Source of the DNA: an uncultured Clostridia bacterium
Lineage (GTDB): Bacteria > Bacillota_A > Clostridia > TANB77 > CAG-508
NCBI GenBank assembly: GCA_947588915.1
Contig: CANPZA010000004.1
Coordinates: forward strand, 1 to 27,317
DNA length: 27,317 nucleotides
Reading direction: 5' to 3'
Position 1 is the stretch's first letter, and every line of letters starts with the position of its first letter. Below are positions 16,451 through 26,949 of the stretch, piece after piece. A model generated the notes under the pieces. That model searched no databases. It had not been told where the DNA came from and was given only the letters and a program-made list of their open reading frames with translations. A program made the translations under genes and the position numbers.

Positions 16451-19400
16451 TTGAAAACAAATAAAATACTAAAAATAAATGGAACATTACTTGATAAAAA
16501 TCAATTAGAAAATCATTTAGAAAAAATAGCATCTAATCATAATATAACATCTAAAAGTCAAAAAGAAACATATCCAGTACCTCAAATGATAGAAAATTAT
16601 AAAACAATAAAACAAGTATATAATTTATTAAACGAGCATTTAAAATTAGGAATTAATATACATCCAGCAGGAGAATGGTTATTAGATAATTTTTATATAA
16701 TAGAAGAAACAGTAAAACAAATAATAAAAGAATTAAGTTTAAAAAAGTATACAAACTTCTTAGGAATTGCAAATGGACAATATAAAGGATTTGCAAGAAT
16801 ATATGTATTAGCCTGTGAAATTGTAGCATATACAGACAATAAAATAGATAAAAAAAATCTAGAAGATTATTTATTAAGTTATCAAAAAAAGAAAACATTA
16901 AGCATGGAAGAAATATGGAATATTGGGATGTTTCTTCAAATAGCAATAATAGAAAATATAAGAGAAATAAGTGAAAAAATATATAATTCACAAATTCAAA
17001 AATACAGAGCAGAAAATATAGCAGAAAGATTAGTAGAAAATAAGCCAAAATCAGAACAACATTTTACACAAAACAGTATAAAAAAGATACAAAAAGATAC
17101 TTTGAAAAATATAAAATATCCATTTATAGAAAATATGTCATATATTTTAAAAAGATATGGAAAAAAAGGATATAGTTATCTAAAAGTCCTAGAAGAAACA
17201 GTTGAAATGACAGGAGTAACTGTTGCAGAGGTTATAAAAAAAGAACATTTTGATATAGCAATAAAAAAAGTATCAATGGGAAACAGTATAACAAGTATAA
17301 AAAAAATCCAGAGGATTAATTTCTTAGAAATATTTGAAAAAATAAATGGAGTAGAAGAAATATTAAGACAAGATCCAAGTAATGTTTATGAAAAAATGGA
17401 TGAAAAAACAAAGGAATATTATAGAAATAAAATAAAAGAAATATCTAAAAAAACAAAAATATCAGAAATATATATTTCTAAAAAAGCACTAGAAATAGCA
17501 AAAGAAAATAAAGGAGAAAGTAAAAAATCACATATAGGATATTACTTGATAGATAAAGGGATAAATGAATTATATGATAAAATTCAATATAAAACAGATA
17601 GACCAGTAGCACCTAAAGATAAAACAAAAGTATATATATTAGGAATTATATTCTTAAGTGTACTTATATCATTGGGGATAAGCAGTATAATAAAATTAAA
17701 TATATGGAGTTTTATTTTATTTTTTATACCTTCAACAGAAATAGCAATTCAAATAATACAATATATTTTAAGTAAAATTGTAAAGCCCAAAATAATACCA
17801 AAATTAGATTTTTATAATGGAATAGACAAAAAGCATAAAACAATGGTAGTAATTCCAACTGTTTTGGGAAATAAAAATAAAGTAAAAGAATTATTAAAAA
17901 AACTAGAAGTATTTTATTTAGCAAATAAATCTGATAATATATATTTTACATTACTTGGAGATTGTACCCAAAGTAATAAAAGAGAAGAAGATGAAGATAT
18001 AGAAGTTATAGATGAAGGAAAACGATTAGTAGATATATTAAATTCTAAATATAAACAAGAACAAGATAAAATGCCAATATTTAATTTTATATATAGAAAA
18101 CGAATATGGAATGATAAAGAAGGGAGCTATTTAGGTTGGGAACGAAAAAGAGGAATGCTTACCCAATTTAATAAATATTTATTAGGAGAAATTAAAAATC
18201 CGTTTAGAGTAAATACTTTAGAAGGTAAAAATAAAGAAAAAATAAAGTATATTATAACATTAGATGCAGATACTGACTTGATATTAAATTCTGCTTTTGA
18301 ATTAATAGGAAGTATGGCACATATATTAAATGAACCTGTTATTGATAAAGAAAAAAATATAGTAATAGATGGATACGGAATAATGCAACCAAGAGTTGGA
18401 ATAAATTTAGATATAAGCTTAAAAACATTGTTTACAAAAATATTTGCAGGAGCAGGAGGAATAGATAGTTATACAAATGCTGTGTCAGATATATATCAAG
18501 ATAATTTTAATGAAGGTATTTTTACAGGGAAAGGGATTTATGACCTAGAAACATATGAAAAAGTATTAAAAAACCAAATACCGGAAAATACAGTATTAAG
18601 TCATGACCTTTTAGAGGGATGTTATTTAAGATGTGGGTTAGTATCAGATATATTTTTAATGGATGGATATCCAACTAAATATAATAGCTTTATGAATAGA
18701 CTATCTCGTTGGACAAGAGGAGATTGGCAAATAACAAAATGGCTTAAAAGTAATTCACCACTTAATTTACTTTCAAAATATAAAATATTAGATAATTTGA
18801 GAAGAAGTCTTTTAGAAATAAGTATTTTAATTGCAATTATTTATTGTAATATAATCGGAATAATAGAATCAAAAAGTATATATTTAGGTGTATCTATATT
18901 ATTATTAGTTACAATTTTTCCATATTTGCTTGAAATATTAAACAAATTAGTTTTTAGAAAAGAGGGAGAAATAAAACAAAAAACCTTTACACCTAAGATT
19001 TCAGGAATAAAGGGTTCTTTTTTGAGAAGTGTAATAACTATATTGGTAATTCCATATAAAGCATATATTTTATTGATATCAATAATAAAAACAATATATA
19101 GGAAAACTATATCACATAAGCATCTTTTAGAGTGGATGACTTCAGAAGAAGCAGAAAAACAATCCAAAAGTGATTTAATATCTTATTATAATAAGATGTC
19201 AGTAAATTTTTTATCAGGTATAATATCAATCTCCTTAGGATTATTAAGATTAAATCCATTTGGCATCCTTTTAGGTATACTTTGGATATTTGCTCCAAGC
19301 ATATGTTGGTATATAAGTAGAGATATTAAAAAAGAAAATGCAATAAGCAAATTAAACAAAGAGGAAAAAGACTTTGTACTAGATATAGGAAAAAGAACAT

Positions 19401-22400
19401 GGGACTTTTTTGAGACTTATTTAACTAAAGAAAATAATTATCTTATTCCAGATAATTACCAAGAAGATAGAAAAGAAAAAATAGTTTCAAGGACATCTTC
19501 AACAAATATTGGTCTTTCAATGCTTGCTGTTATTTCAGGATATGATTTAAAATTTATCAATTTAGAAAAAGCAATTGAAATTTTAAAAAATATAATTAAT
19601 GAAGTAGATAGTCTTCCAAAATGGAATGGGCATTTATACAATTGGTATAATATTCATACAAAAGAACCATTATTTCCTAGATATGTGTCAACAGTAGATA
19701 GTGGAAATTTTGTAGGATATTTATATGTAGTAAAAACATTTTTAGAAGATAGTAAAGATTTTGATGTAGATATAAATGAAATAGATATGTTAATAAATAG
19801 TGTAAATCAAACAATTGAAAATACAGATTTTAGCGTTCTTTACAACTATGAACAACAAATTTTTTCTATAGGATTTAATATAGAAGAAAATAAATTAACA
19901 GATTCTTATTATGATTTACTAGCATCTGAGGCAAGGCAAGCAAGTATTGTAGCTATAGCTAAAAAAGATATACCTTCAAGACATTGGAATCATTTAAGTA
20001 GAACATTAACAACACTAGGAAAGTACAAAGGGCTTATTTCTTGGTCAGGAACAGCATTTGAATATTTAATGCCTAACATAAATATTCCAAAATATGAAGG
20101 AAGCCTATTAGATGAATCTTGTAAATTTTTAATAAAATCACAAATGGAGTATAGTAAAGATTTAGGATTACCATGGGGAATATCAGAAACAGCATTTAAT
20201 TTAAAAGACTTAAAATCAAATTATCAATATAAAGCATTTGGAATTCCATGGCTTGGATTAAAAAGAGGATTAGCAGATGAAATGGTTGTAGCAAGTTATG
20301 CAGGGATTTTAGCAATTGGAGAAGTACCTAAAGAAGAGATTAAAAATTTAAAAAGATTACAAAAAGAGGGTATGTACGATAAATTTGGATTTTACGAATC
20401 AATAGATTATACACCTGGAAGAGTAGAAAAGGGAAAAATGTCAAGTGTTGTAAAAACTTATATGGCACATCATCAAGGGTTAATATTACTTAGTATAAAT
20501 AATTTATTTAATAAAAATATATTACAAAAAAGATTTGTAAAAAATCCAGAAATAGAGGCAATAACTATTCTTTTACAGGAGACTATGCCAGAGACTGCGA
20601 TTATAACAAAGGAGAAAAAAGAAAAAGTTGAGAAATTAAAATATAAAGATTATGAAGGTTATGTACAAACAACTTACAAAAAAATAGATGAAAGATTAAT
20701 CACAGGAAATGTTATATCTAGTGAAGATTATACAGTAGCCATGAATCAAAAAGGAGAAGGATTTAGTAAATATAAAGATATTTATATAAATAGATTCAAA
20801 CCTGGAAGTGATTATTCACAAGGAATATTTTTCACAATTAAAAATATAAAAACAAAAGAAATATGGAGTTCAAATTATTCGTTAAATACTAACAAGGAAA
20901 AACAATATCAAATAAGTTTTATGCCAGATACAGATGAGATAGAAATTACAAATGGTAATATAAAAACAACGATTAAAACAACAATAAGTAATCAAGAACC
21001 AGTAGAGTTAAGAAGGATAACAATTGAAAATCAAGGAAATGAGGAAGAAATTTTAGAAGTAACTTCTTATTTTGAGCCAGTATTATCAAATAAAGAACAA
21101 GATTATGCACATCCTATTTTCAACAATTTGTTTTTAGTAAATAGATGGGACAGCAAAACAAATAGTATAATAATAGAAAGAAGAAACAGAGAAATAAATA
21201 AAGAAAAATATTATTTGGGAGCTAGTTTATCCACAAATAGTGAAACAATTGGGGATTATGAATATGAAATAGATAAAGAAAAGTTTATAGGACGAGGAAA
21301 TTTAAAAATACCAATTATGGTAAAAAATTCTATACCTTTATCTAAAAAAACAGGATTGGTAACTGAAGGGATTGTGGCATTAAAAAGGACAATAAAAGTA
21401 AAAGCAAATAGTAAGGTAGAATTAGATTTTATATTAGGTATAGAAAATGATGAAGAAAAGGTATTAGAAAATATAGAAAAATATCAAACTTCACAAAATG
21501 TTGCAAAAGAATTTGAATTAAGTAAAGCAAGATTAGAAGCGGAAAGTAGATATTTGAGGATGAAAGGTTCAGATATTGCTATATATCAAAAAATGTTATC
21601 ATATATTATTTTTAATAATCCTATTAAATCTGAAAAAATGAAAAATATAAATATTTTAAATAATTATAAGCAAAGTGATTTATGGAAATATGGAATATCT
21701 GGGGATTTACCAATAATTTTAGCAAAAATAAGAAATATAAATGATGGAGATATTGTAAAAGAAGTTTTAAAAGCTCATGAATTTTTTAGAATTAAAAATA
21801 TAGATACTGAAATTGTAATAATTGATGAGGAAAAACATAGTTATGAAAATTATGTTAAAGAAGAAATTGAAGGTGCTATTTTAAATAATCAAATGGGATA
21901 TTTAAAGAATCAAAAGGGAGGAATATTTACTATTTCTAAAAGTGAAATAGATAAAAAAGATATAGAGTTACTTGAGTTTTTAGCAGAAATTGTGATAGAT
22001 AGTAACAGAGGAGGCTTAAAAAATAATATTAAATATTTAGAGGAGAATTATTTAGAAAAATATAAGGATATAGGAGAGGAAACAATAAATCCAACATTTA
22101 AAGAAGAAACTAATGATGATATAGATATTTTATCAGATATAGAAAATTTAAAATATTATAATGAATATGGAGGATTTTCAGAAGATGGCAAAGAGTATCT
22201 AATAAGAATAAACAAAGAAAATACGCTTCCAACTGTATGGAGTCATATTATGGCAAATGAAAAGTTTGGAACAATTACAACAGAAAATATGGGAGGATAT
22301 ACATGGTATAAAAATAGTAGATTAAATAGAATTTCTAATTGGGAAAATGACCCTAATTATGATAATCCATCAGAAATTATATATTTAAAAGATGAAGAAA

Positions 22401-24549
22401 GTAAGAAATCATGGTCATTAGGATTAAATCCAATGCCTGATGATAGAAATTATAATGTTATTTATGGATTTGGCTATAGTAAGTATATTCATAAAAGTAA
22501 TGGTATAGAGCAAGAATTAGAATTTTTTGTGCCTAAAATTGATAGTTGTAAAATAGGAATATTAAATTTAAAAAATGTAACAAGTAATAGAAAAAAATTA
22601 AAATTATATTATTATATTAAACCAATAATTGGTGAAGATGAGACAAAAACAGATGGATATATTGATTTAAGTTTTGATTCGAATAATAATTTGATTTATG
22701 CAAAAAATTTATATAGAGAAGAAATGGAAAAAACAACAGTTTATATATCTTCAAGTCAAAAAATAAAATCATTTACAGGTGATAGAAATTTCTTTTTAGG
22801 GCAAGGAGGAATTTCTAATCCAGATGGGATAAAGAAAGTATCACTGAATAATCAAAATTCATTAGGTAAAAGACCATGTATAGCATTTGAAATAGAGATA
22901 GAATTAGAAAGTTTTGAAAGCAAAGAAATATCAATTATTTTAGGAGCAGAAGAAGATGTAATTGATTGTAAAAATATAGCTTATAAATATCAAAAGTTAA
23001 ATAATTGTAAAGAAGAATTAAATAAAATTAAAGTTTTTTGGAAAGAATTTTTAGGAAGACTGCAAGTATATACTCCTGTTGAATCAACAAATATATTGTT
23101 AAATGGATGGGTAGTTTATCAAATTATAAGTAGTAGATTATATGGAAGGACAGGTTATTATCAATCTGGAGGAGCATATGGATTTAGAGATCAACTTCAA
23201 GATACTATAGGATTAAAATTTTTAGAACCAGAGATGTTAAAAAACCAAATTATAAAGCATAGTATGCATCAATTTATAGAAGGAGATGTAGAACACTGGT
23301 GGCATGAGGAAAATCAAAGAGGTATTAGGACAAGATTTTCAGATGATTTATTATGGCTTGTATTTTTGGTAATAGAATATATAAAATGTACAGGAGATAA
23401 AAGTATTTTGGAAATTAAAACTCCATATATAGAAGGAAAACCTTTAGAAGAGAACCAAGATGAAAGATATGAAAGATATCTACCATCTAAAGTAGAGGGA
23501 AGTATATATGAACATTGTATTAAAGCAATAGAAAAAAGTTTGAATTTTGGAGTAAATGGACTTCCTAAAATAGGTTCAGGAGACTGGAATGATGGATTTA
23601 GTACTGTTGGAAATAAAGGTAGAGGAGAAAGTGTATGGCTTCGGATTTTTCTTATATTTAATATTAGATGAGTTTATAATTATTTGTAAGGAAAAAGGAC
23701 AAGAAGAAGTGGCAAATAAATATGAAAAAATAAAAAATAATCTAAAAAGAAATTTAAATACAAATGGATGGGATGGAAGATGGTATAAAAGAGCATTTAT
23801 GGATGATGGAAATGTTTTAGGTAGCATGGAGAATGATGAGTGTAGAATTGATAGTCTAGCACAAAGTTGGAGTATAATTTCAAAAGCAGGGGATAATGAT
23901 AAAAAATATATTTCAATGGAGAGTTTAGAAAATCATTTAATAGATAGAGAAAATGGAATTATAAAATTACTTGACCCGCCTTTTGAAAAAGGAAAGTTAG
24001 AGCCAGGTTATATAAAAGCATATATTCCAGGAACAAGAGAAAATGGAGGACAATATACACATAGTGCGATATGGGTAATTATAGCAGAAACGATGCTGGG
24101 ATTTGGAGATAAAGCATTTGAATTATACAAGATGATTAATCCTATTGAACACAGTAGAACAAAGGAAGCAAGTAAAAAATATAAAGTAGAACCATATATT
24201 ATACCAGCAGATATTTATGGAAGCGGAAACTTAAGTCGGAAGAGGTGGCTGGACATGGTATACAGGTTCAAGTAGTTGGTATTATAAAGCAGGGATAGAA
24301 AACTTGTTAGGACTTAAAATTGAAGAAGGATATTTAAAATTTGAGCCTTGTATTCCAAGTAATTGGACAGAGTATAAAATTAAATATCAATGGAAAGAAA
24401 GTTGTTATAATATTATAATTAAAAATCCAAATGGAAAAAATACTTTTGAAGAAAATACAAGTAAAGTGATTTTAAATGGAAATGAAGTAGAAAATCATAT
24501 TAAATTAGATGGAAGTAGAAATACCTATGAAATAGAAGTTATTTTGTAA
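16451..24549 (+). CDS. Cyclic beta-1,2-glucan synthase-like enzyme, requiring two +1 frameshifts at CGG-A
   Basis: The joined product is about 2698 residues, the size of Brucella/Agrobacterium-type cyclic glucan synthases. Domain order fits: N-terminal helical region with HPAGEWLLDNFYIIEE; membrane spans (about 400-445); a GT84-like glycosyltransferase with TLDADTD, HDLLEGCYLRC and RWTRGDWQ; more membrane spans (about 800-960); a glycoamylase-like domain (LPKWNGHLYNWYN, WGISETAFN, YMAHHQGL); and a C-terminal GH94-like phosphorylase part (GYYQSGGAYGFRDQLQD, GSGDWNDG at 2375-2382). CGG-A at 23642 interrupts VWL-GFFLYLILDEF, and CGG-A at 24237 interrupts LS-GRGGWTWYTGSS, both inside the GH94 part. 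The start is TTG 16451, ten bases after AAGGAG; an in-frame TTG at 16430 lies upstream of that site. In known systems the product makes or trims beta-1,2-glucan; the exact activity here is inferred. Confidence 0.9.
23642..23645 (+). other. +1 frameshift site CGG-A in the glucan synthase gene (first)
   Basis: GTA TGG CTT CGG; skipping C23642 gives TGG CTT GGA TTT TTC. It lies about 16 codons after GDWNDG. Staying in frame ends at 23671. Confidence 0.85.
24237..24240 (+). other. +1 frameshift site CGG-A in the glucan synthase gene (second)
   Basis: TTA AGT CGG; skipping C24237 gives AGT GGA AGA GGT GGC TGG ACA TGG, the conserved GRGGWTWYTGS motif of GH94-type enzymes. Staying in frame ends at 24275. 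Confidence 0.85.
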
Positions 24550-24565
24550 AAAATAACTTCTATTT
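24530..24565 (+). terminator. Terminator at the end of the glucan synthase gene
   Basis: AAATAGAAGTTATTTT (24530-24545) pairs with AAAATAACTTCTATTT (24550-24565) around a tiny loop holding the stop codon. The downstream T-run is short. Confidence 0.7.
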
Positions 24566-24617
24566 AACGGTATATTCATCAATAAAATTATACTTAATGT
24601 ATAACTTAAAAGTAAAT

Positions 24618-24634
24618 ATTACAATTATGTTACA
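24618..24634 (+). promoter_or_regulatory. ATTACA-N5-GTTACA direct repeat, WalR-like box (copy 2)
   Basis: Reverse complement reads TGTAAC-N5-TGTAAT, matching TGTWAH-N5-TGTWAH. It ends 13 bases before the -35 box, the same distance as in the other two copies. Confidence 0.55.
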
Positions 24635-24647
24635 TTTTAAATAACTA

Positions 24648-24676
24648 TTGAAAACAAAAAAATTCTATGTTAAAAT
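24648..24676 (+). promoter_or_regulatory. Promoter of the GLUG-repeat pilin-like gene (leader copy 2)
   Basis: TTGAAA (24648-24653), 17-base spacer, TAAAAT (24671-24676) with an upstream TGT. Confidence 0.8.
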
Positions 24677-24744
24677 GTGATGTAAAGAAGTAGAGCAAAA
24701 ATTACATAAAAAACAAAAGAAATAGTAGAAAGAGGGGAATATTA

Positions 24745-26481
24745 ATGAAAAAGGAAAGAAAAGATAAGGAAGAAAGAGGTATTACATTAATAGCATTAGT
24801 GATAACAATAATTGTACTTTTGATACTTGCAGGAGTAACAATATTAGCATTAACAGGTGATGAAGGAATATTAACAAAAACAGAACAAGCAAAAGGAAAG
24901 AATGATTTAGAGAGTTTAAAAGAAGAAGCAAGTTTGATGTTTTCAAAAAGAACGATAGATGATTATACACAAACAAAAAATAGCTTAAAAGAAGATATAG
25001 AAAAGCAAATAAGTGGAGAAAAACAGATAGAGGAAATAGAAGGGATAAATGATGCATATTATGTAACAAGAAATGGACAAACAATAACAGTATATGAAGA
25101 TGGAACAATAGCAGAAGGAAGAAGTATATGGGATGGGAAAAAGAGTAAGCCAACAATAGATAGTCAAAAGAATTGGCATATATATACACCACAAGAGTTA
25201 AAATTTTTTGAAGAGTTTGTAAATGGAGATCTAACAACAGATGAAAAAGCAGGATTAACAATAGATGAAAATACAAAAGTATATTTAGAAAATCATATAG
25301 ATTTAGGAGCAAGACAAGAAGGAGGAGTACAAACAAGAGGAACAAGTTGGGAGCCAATAGGAAAAGATTCAGAGCATGAATTTATAGGAACATTTGAAGG
25401 AAAAAATCATATAATAAGAGGAATATATATAGACACAACTGAGCAGTATATAGGAGTTTTTGGAAGAGCAAAGAACATAAAAGATTTAGTGATAAAAGAA
25501 GGATATGTTTCAGGAGGCGCAGGAACAGGAGGAGTAGTAGGAGTATTGATTGCAAGTGGATCAGTAGAAAACTGTAGAAATGAAGGAGTAGTAGTAAAGG
25601 GAAAAGGTGAAAGAACAGGAGGAATAATAGGTACTGCAAATAATTCATCCACAATAACTAATTGTATAAATAAAGGAGAAGTGACAGGAGAAGGAAAGTG
25701 GACAGGAGGAGTAGTTGGAATGATAGGTACGAATAGTTCAATAGAAAGATGTACAAATGAAGGAATGATAACAGGAAAAGGTGGAAGAGTAGGAGGAGTT
25801 TTAGGTCATGATAATAATACATCCCAAATAATTAATTGTACAAATGAAGGGGTAATAAAAGGAGAAGATGAAAGGATAGGAGGAGTAGTTGGAGATTTGG
25901 GACAATCATCTGCAGTGAATAATTGTATAAATAAAGGCAAAGTAATAGGAGATGGACTACGCATAGGAGGAATTACAGGTATTTCATTTGGAACTATAGA
26001 GAAATGCTATAATACAGGAGAAATAAGTCAAACAGGAGGGGAAGGTATTCTGGGAGGAATATGTGGAGTAATAGGAAATGAAGCCAATGCTATAATTAGA
26101 AATTGTTATAATATAGGAAAAATAATAGAAGAAGGAAATTCAAAAACTAAAATAGGAGGAATTCTAGGGTGGTTAGGAAGTCCAATAACAAGTGTAACTA
26201 TAAGTAATAATTATAATATAGGAAAAATAGAAATAAAAGGAGAAAATGTAACAAATGTAGGAGGAATAGTAGGAAAAAATGATTTAAGTACAGCAAGTAT
26301 ACAAAATAATTATTATTTAGAGGGTATATACCATACAGCAGAAAATAAAATAGGAGAAAGCAAAACATCAACATTTATGAAAACACAAGAGTTTGTAGAT
26401 TTATTAAATACAGGATTAACAGAAAAAATATGGGAAATAAATGGACAAAATGATGGATATCCAGTAATAATAGGAATGTAA
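24745..26481 (+). CDS. Pilin-like surface protein with GLUG-type repeats
   Basis: This 578-residue protein starts with a basic leader, then GITLIALVITIIVLLILAGV, almost identical to the 7302 gene; Ala again replaces the usual Glu5 of type IV pilins. A charged helix (about 40-110) is followed by IYTPQELKFFEEFVNG and GTSWEPIGKDSEHEFIGTFE, then from about residue 255 to 530 a run of 23- to 35-residue units of the form GGVVG...S.I..C.NEG.V.G.G. Examples are TGGIIGTANNSSTITNCINK and TGGVVGMIGTNSSIERCTNE. These match the GLUG-type beta-helix repeats found in secreted clostridial adhesins and peptidases. No sorting signal is present, so the hydrophobic N-terminus is the likely anchor. AGGGG precedes the ATG; leader and promoter match the 7302 gene. 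The ligand is unknown. Confidence 0.82.
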   Translation: MKKERKDKEERGITLIALVITIIVLLILAGVTILALTGDEGILTKTEQAKGKNDLESLKEEASLMFSKRTIDDYTQTKNSLKEDIEKQISGEKQIEEIEGINDAYYVTRNGQTITVYEDGTIAEGRSIWDGKKSKPTIDSQKNWHIYTPQELKFFEEFVNGDLTTDEKAGLTIDENTKVYLENHIDLGARQEGGVQTRGTSWEPIGKDSEHEFIGTFEGKNHIIRGIYIDTTEQYIGVFGRAKNIKDLVIKEGYVSGGAGTGGVVGVLIASGSVENCRNEGVVVKGKGERTGGIIGTANNSSTITNCINKGEVTGEGKWTGGVVGMIGTNSSIERCTNEGMITGKGGRVGGVLGHDNNTSQIINCTNEGVIKGEDERIGGVVGDLGQSSAVNNCINKGKVIGDGLRIGGITGISFGTIEKCYNTGEISQTGGEGILGGICGVIGNEANAIIRNCYNIGKIIEEGNSKTKIGGILGWLGSPITSVTISNNYNIGKIEIKGENVTNVGGIVGKNDLSTASIQNNYYLEGIYHTAENKIGESKTSTFMKTQEFVDLLNTGLTEKIWEINGQNDGYPVIIGM

Positions 26482-26502
26482 GTAAATAAAAAAATAGAAA
26501 AG

Positions 26503-26550
26503 AAAGAATAATAAATAAATTTTTAGAGAATTATTTATTATTCTTTTTTT
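26503..26550 (+). terminator. Terminator after the GLUG-repeat gene
   Basis: AAAGAATAATAAATAA (26503-26518) pairs perfectly with TTATTTATTATTCTTT (26531-26546), followed by Ts. Confidence 0.85.
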
Positions 26551-26578
26551 AATGAATAAAAAGAAAATTAATGTAAAT

Positions 26579-26595
26579 ATTACAATTATGTTACA
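26579..26595 (+). promoter_or_regulatory. ATTACA-N5-GTTACA direct repeat, WalR-like box (copy 3)
   Basis: Identical half-sites to copy 2, again 13 bases before the -35 box. Confidence 0.55.
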
Positions 26596-26608
26596 TTTAA
26601 AATAATTA

Positions 26609-26637
26609 TTGAAAAGAAAAAATGTCTATGTTAAAAT
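26609..26637 (+). promoter_or_regulatory. Promoter of the truncated pilin-like gene (leader copy 3)
   Basis: TTGAAA (26609-26614), 17-base spacer, TAAAAT (26632-26637). The surrounding leader, through AGAGAGGAATATTAATG, closely matches copy 2 at 24611-24747, so 26573-26760 is a partial duplication. Confidence 0.75.
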
Positions 26638-26696
26638 GTGATGTAAAGAAGTATAGCAAAAATTACATAATCAGAAAATGAAAGAGAGGAATATTA

Positions 26697-26828
26697 ATGG
26701 AGGAACAAACGAAAAAAAGAGGAATGAAAGGTATTACATTAATAGCATTAGTGATAACAACCATATTCTCTTATGACAAAAAATTAAAATGTAGTAATAA
26801 CAAGGGTTTCCTCCTAGCAACAATTTAA
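26697..26828 (+). pseudogene. Truncated pilin-like gene
   Basis: ATG 26697 encodes a basic leader, then KGITLIALVIT as in the 7302 and 24745 genes. The match to copy 2 ends abruptly at about 26760, where the conserved hydrophobic segment should continue; unrelated residues (TIFSYDKKLKC) and a stop at 26828 follow. The product would be 43 residues. The leader and promoter are intact. The break is probably a deletion or insertion boundary; a TnpV-type gene starts 120 bases on. Confidence 0.75.
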
Positions 26829-26856
26829 CAAAAATCATAAATTTTCAAATATTTAG

Positions 26857-26897
26857 AAGATGAATTGTAAAAAATAATAACAACTTCATCTTTTTTT
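26857..26897 (+). terminator. Terminator between the truncated pilin-like gene and tnpV
   Basis: AAGATGAA (26857-26864) pairs with TTCATCTT (26885-26892), extended by TTG/CAA, followed by seven Ts. Confidence 0.75.
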
Positions 26898-26949
26898 GAT
26901 TTTATAATAAAAAATTTATAAATAATAGAAAAATGGAGGATTTAAAATT

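Noticed and set aside
2446..24549. smc, cwlD and the glucan synthase gene as ordinary pseudogenes
   Set aside because: Each is full length, with all motifs intact and no in-frame stop, deletion or second type of defect; breaks are always the same single base in the same codon phase.
24782..25654. Leucine-rich open frames antisense to the GLUG-type gene, and similar ones opposite smc and the glucan synthase gene
   Set aside because: They arise from the complement of A-rich codons and have no starts with ribosome binding sites.
25500..26330. Repeated DNA in the GLUG-type gene as a CRISPR or minisatellite
   Set aside because: Units are protein repeats of variable length in an open frame; no identical repeats with unique spacers.
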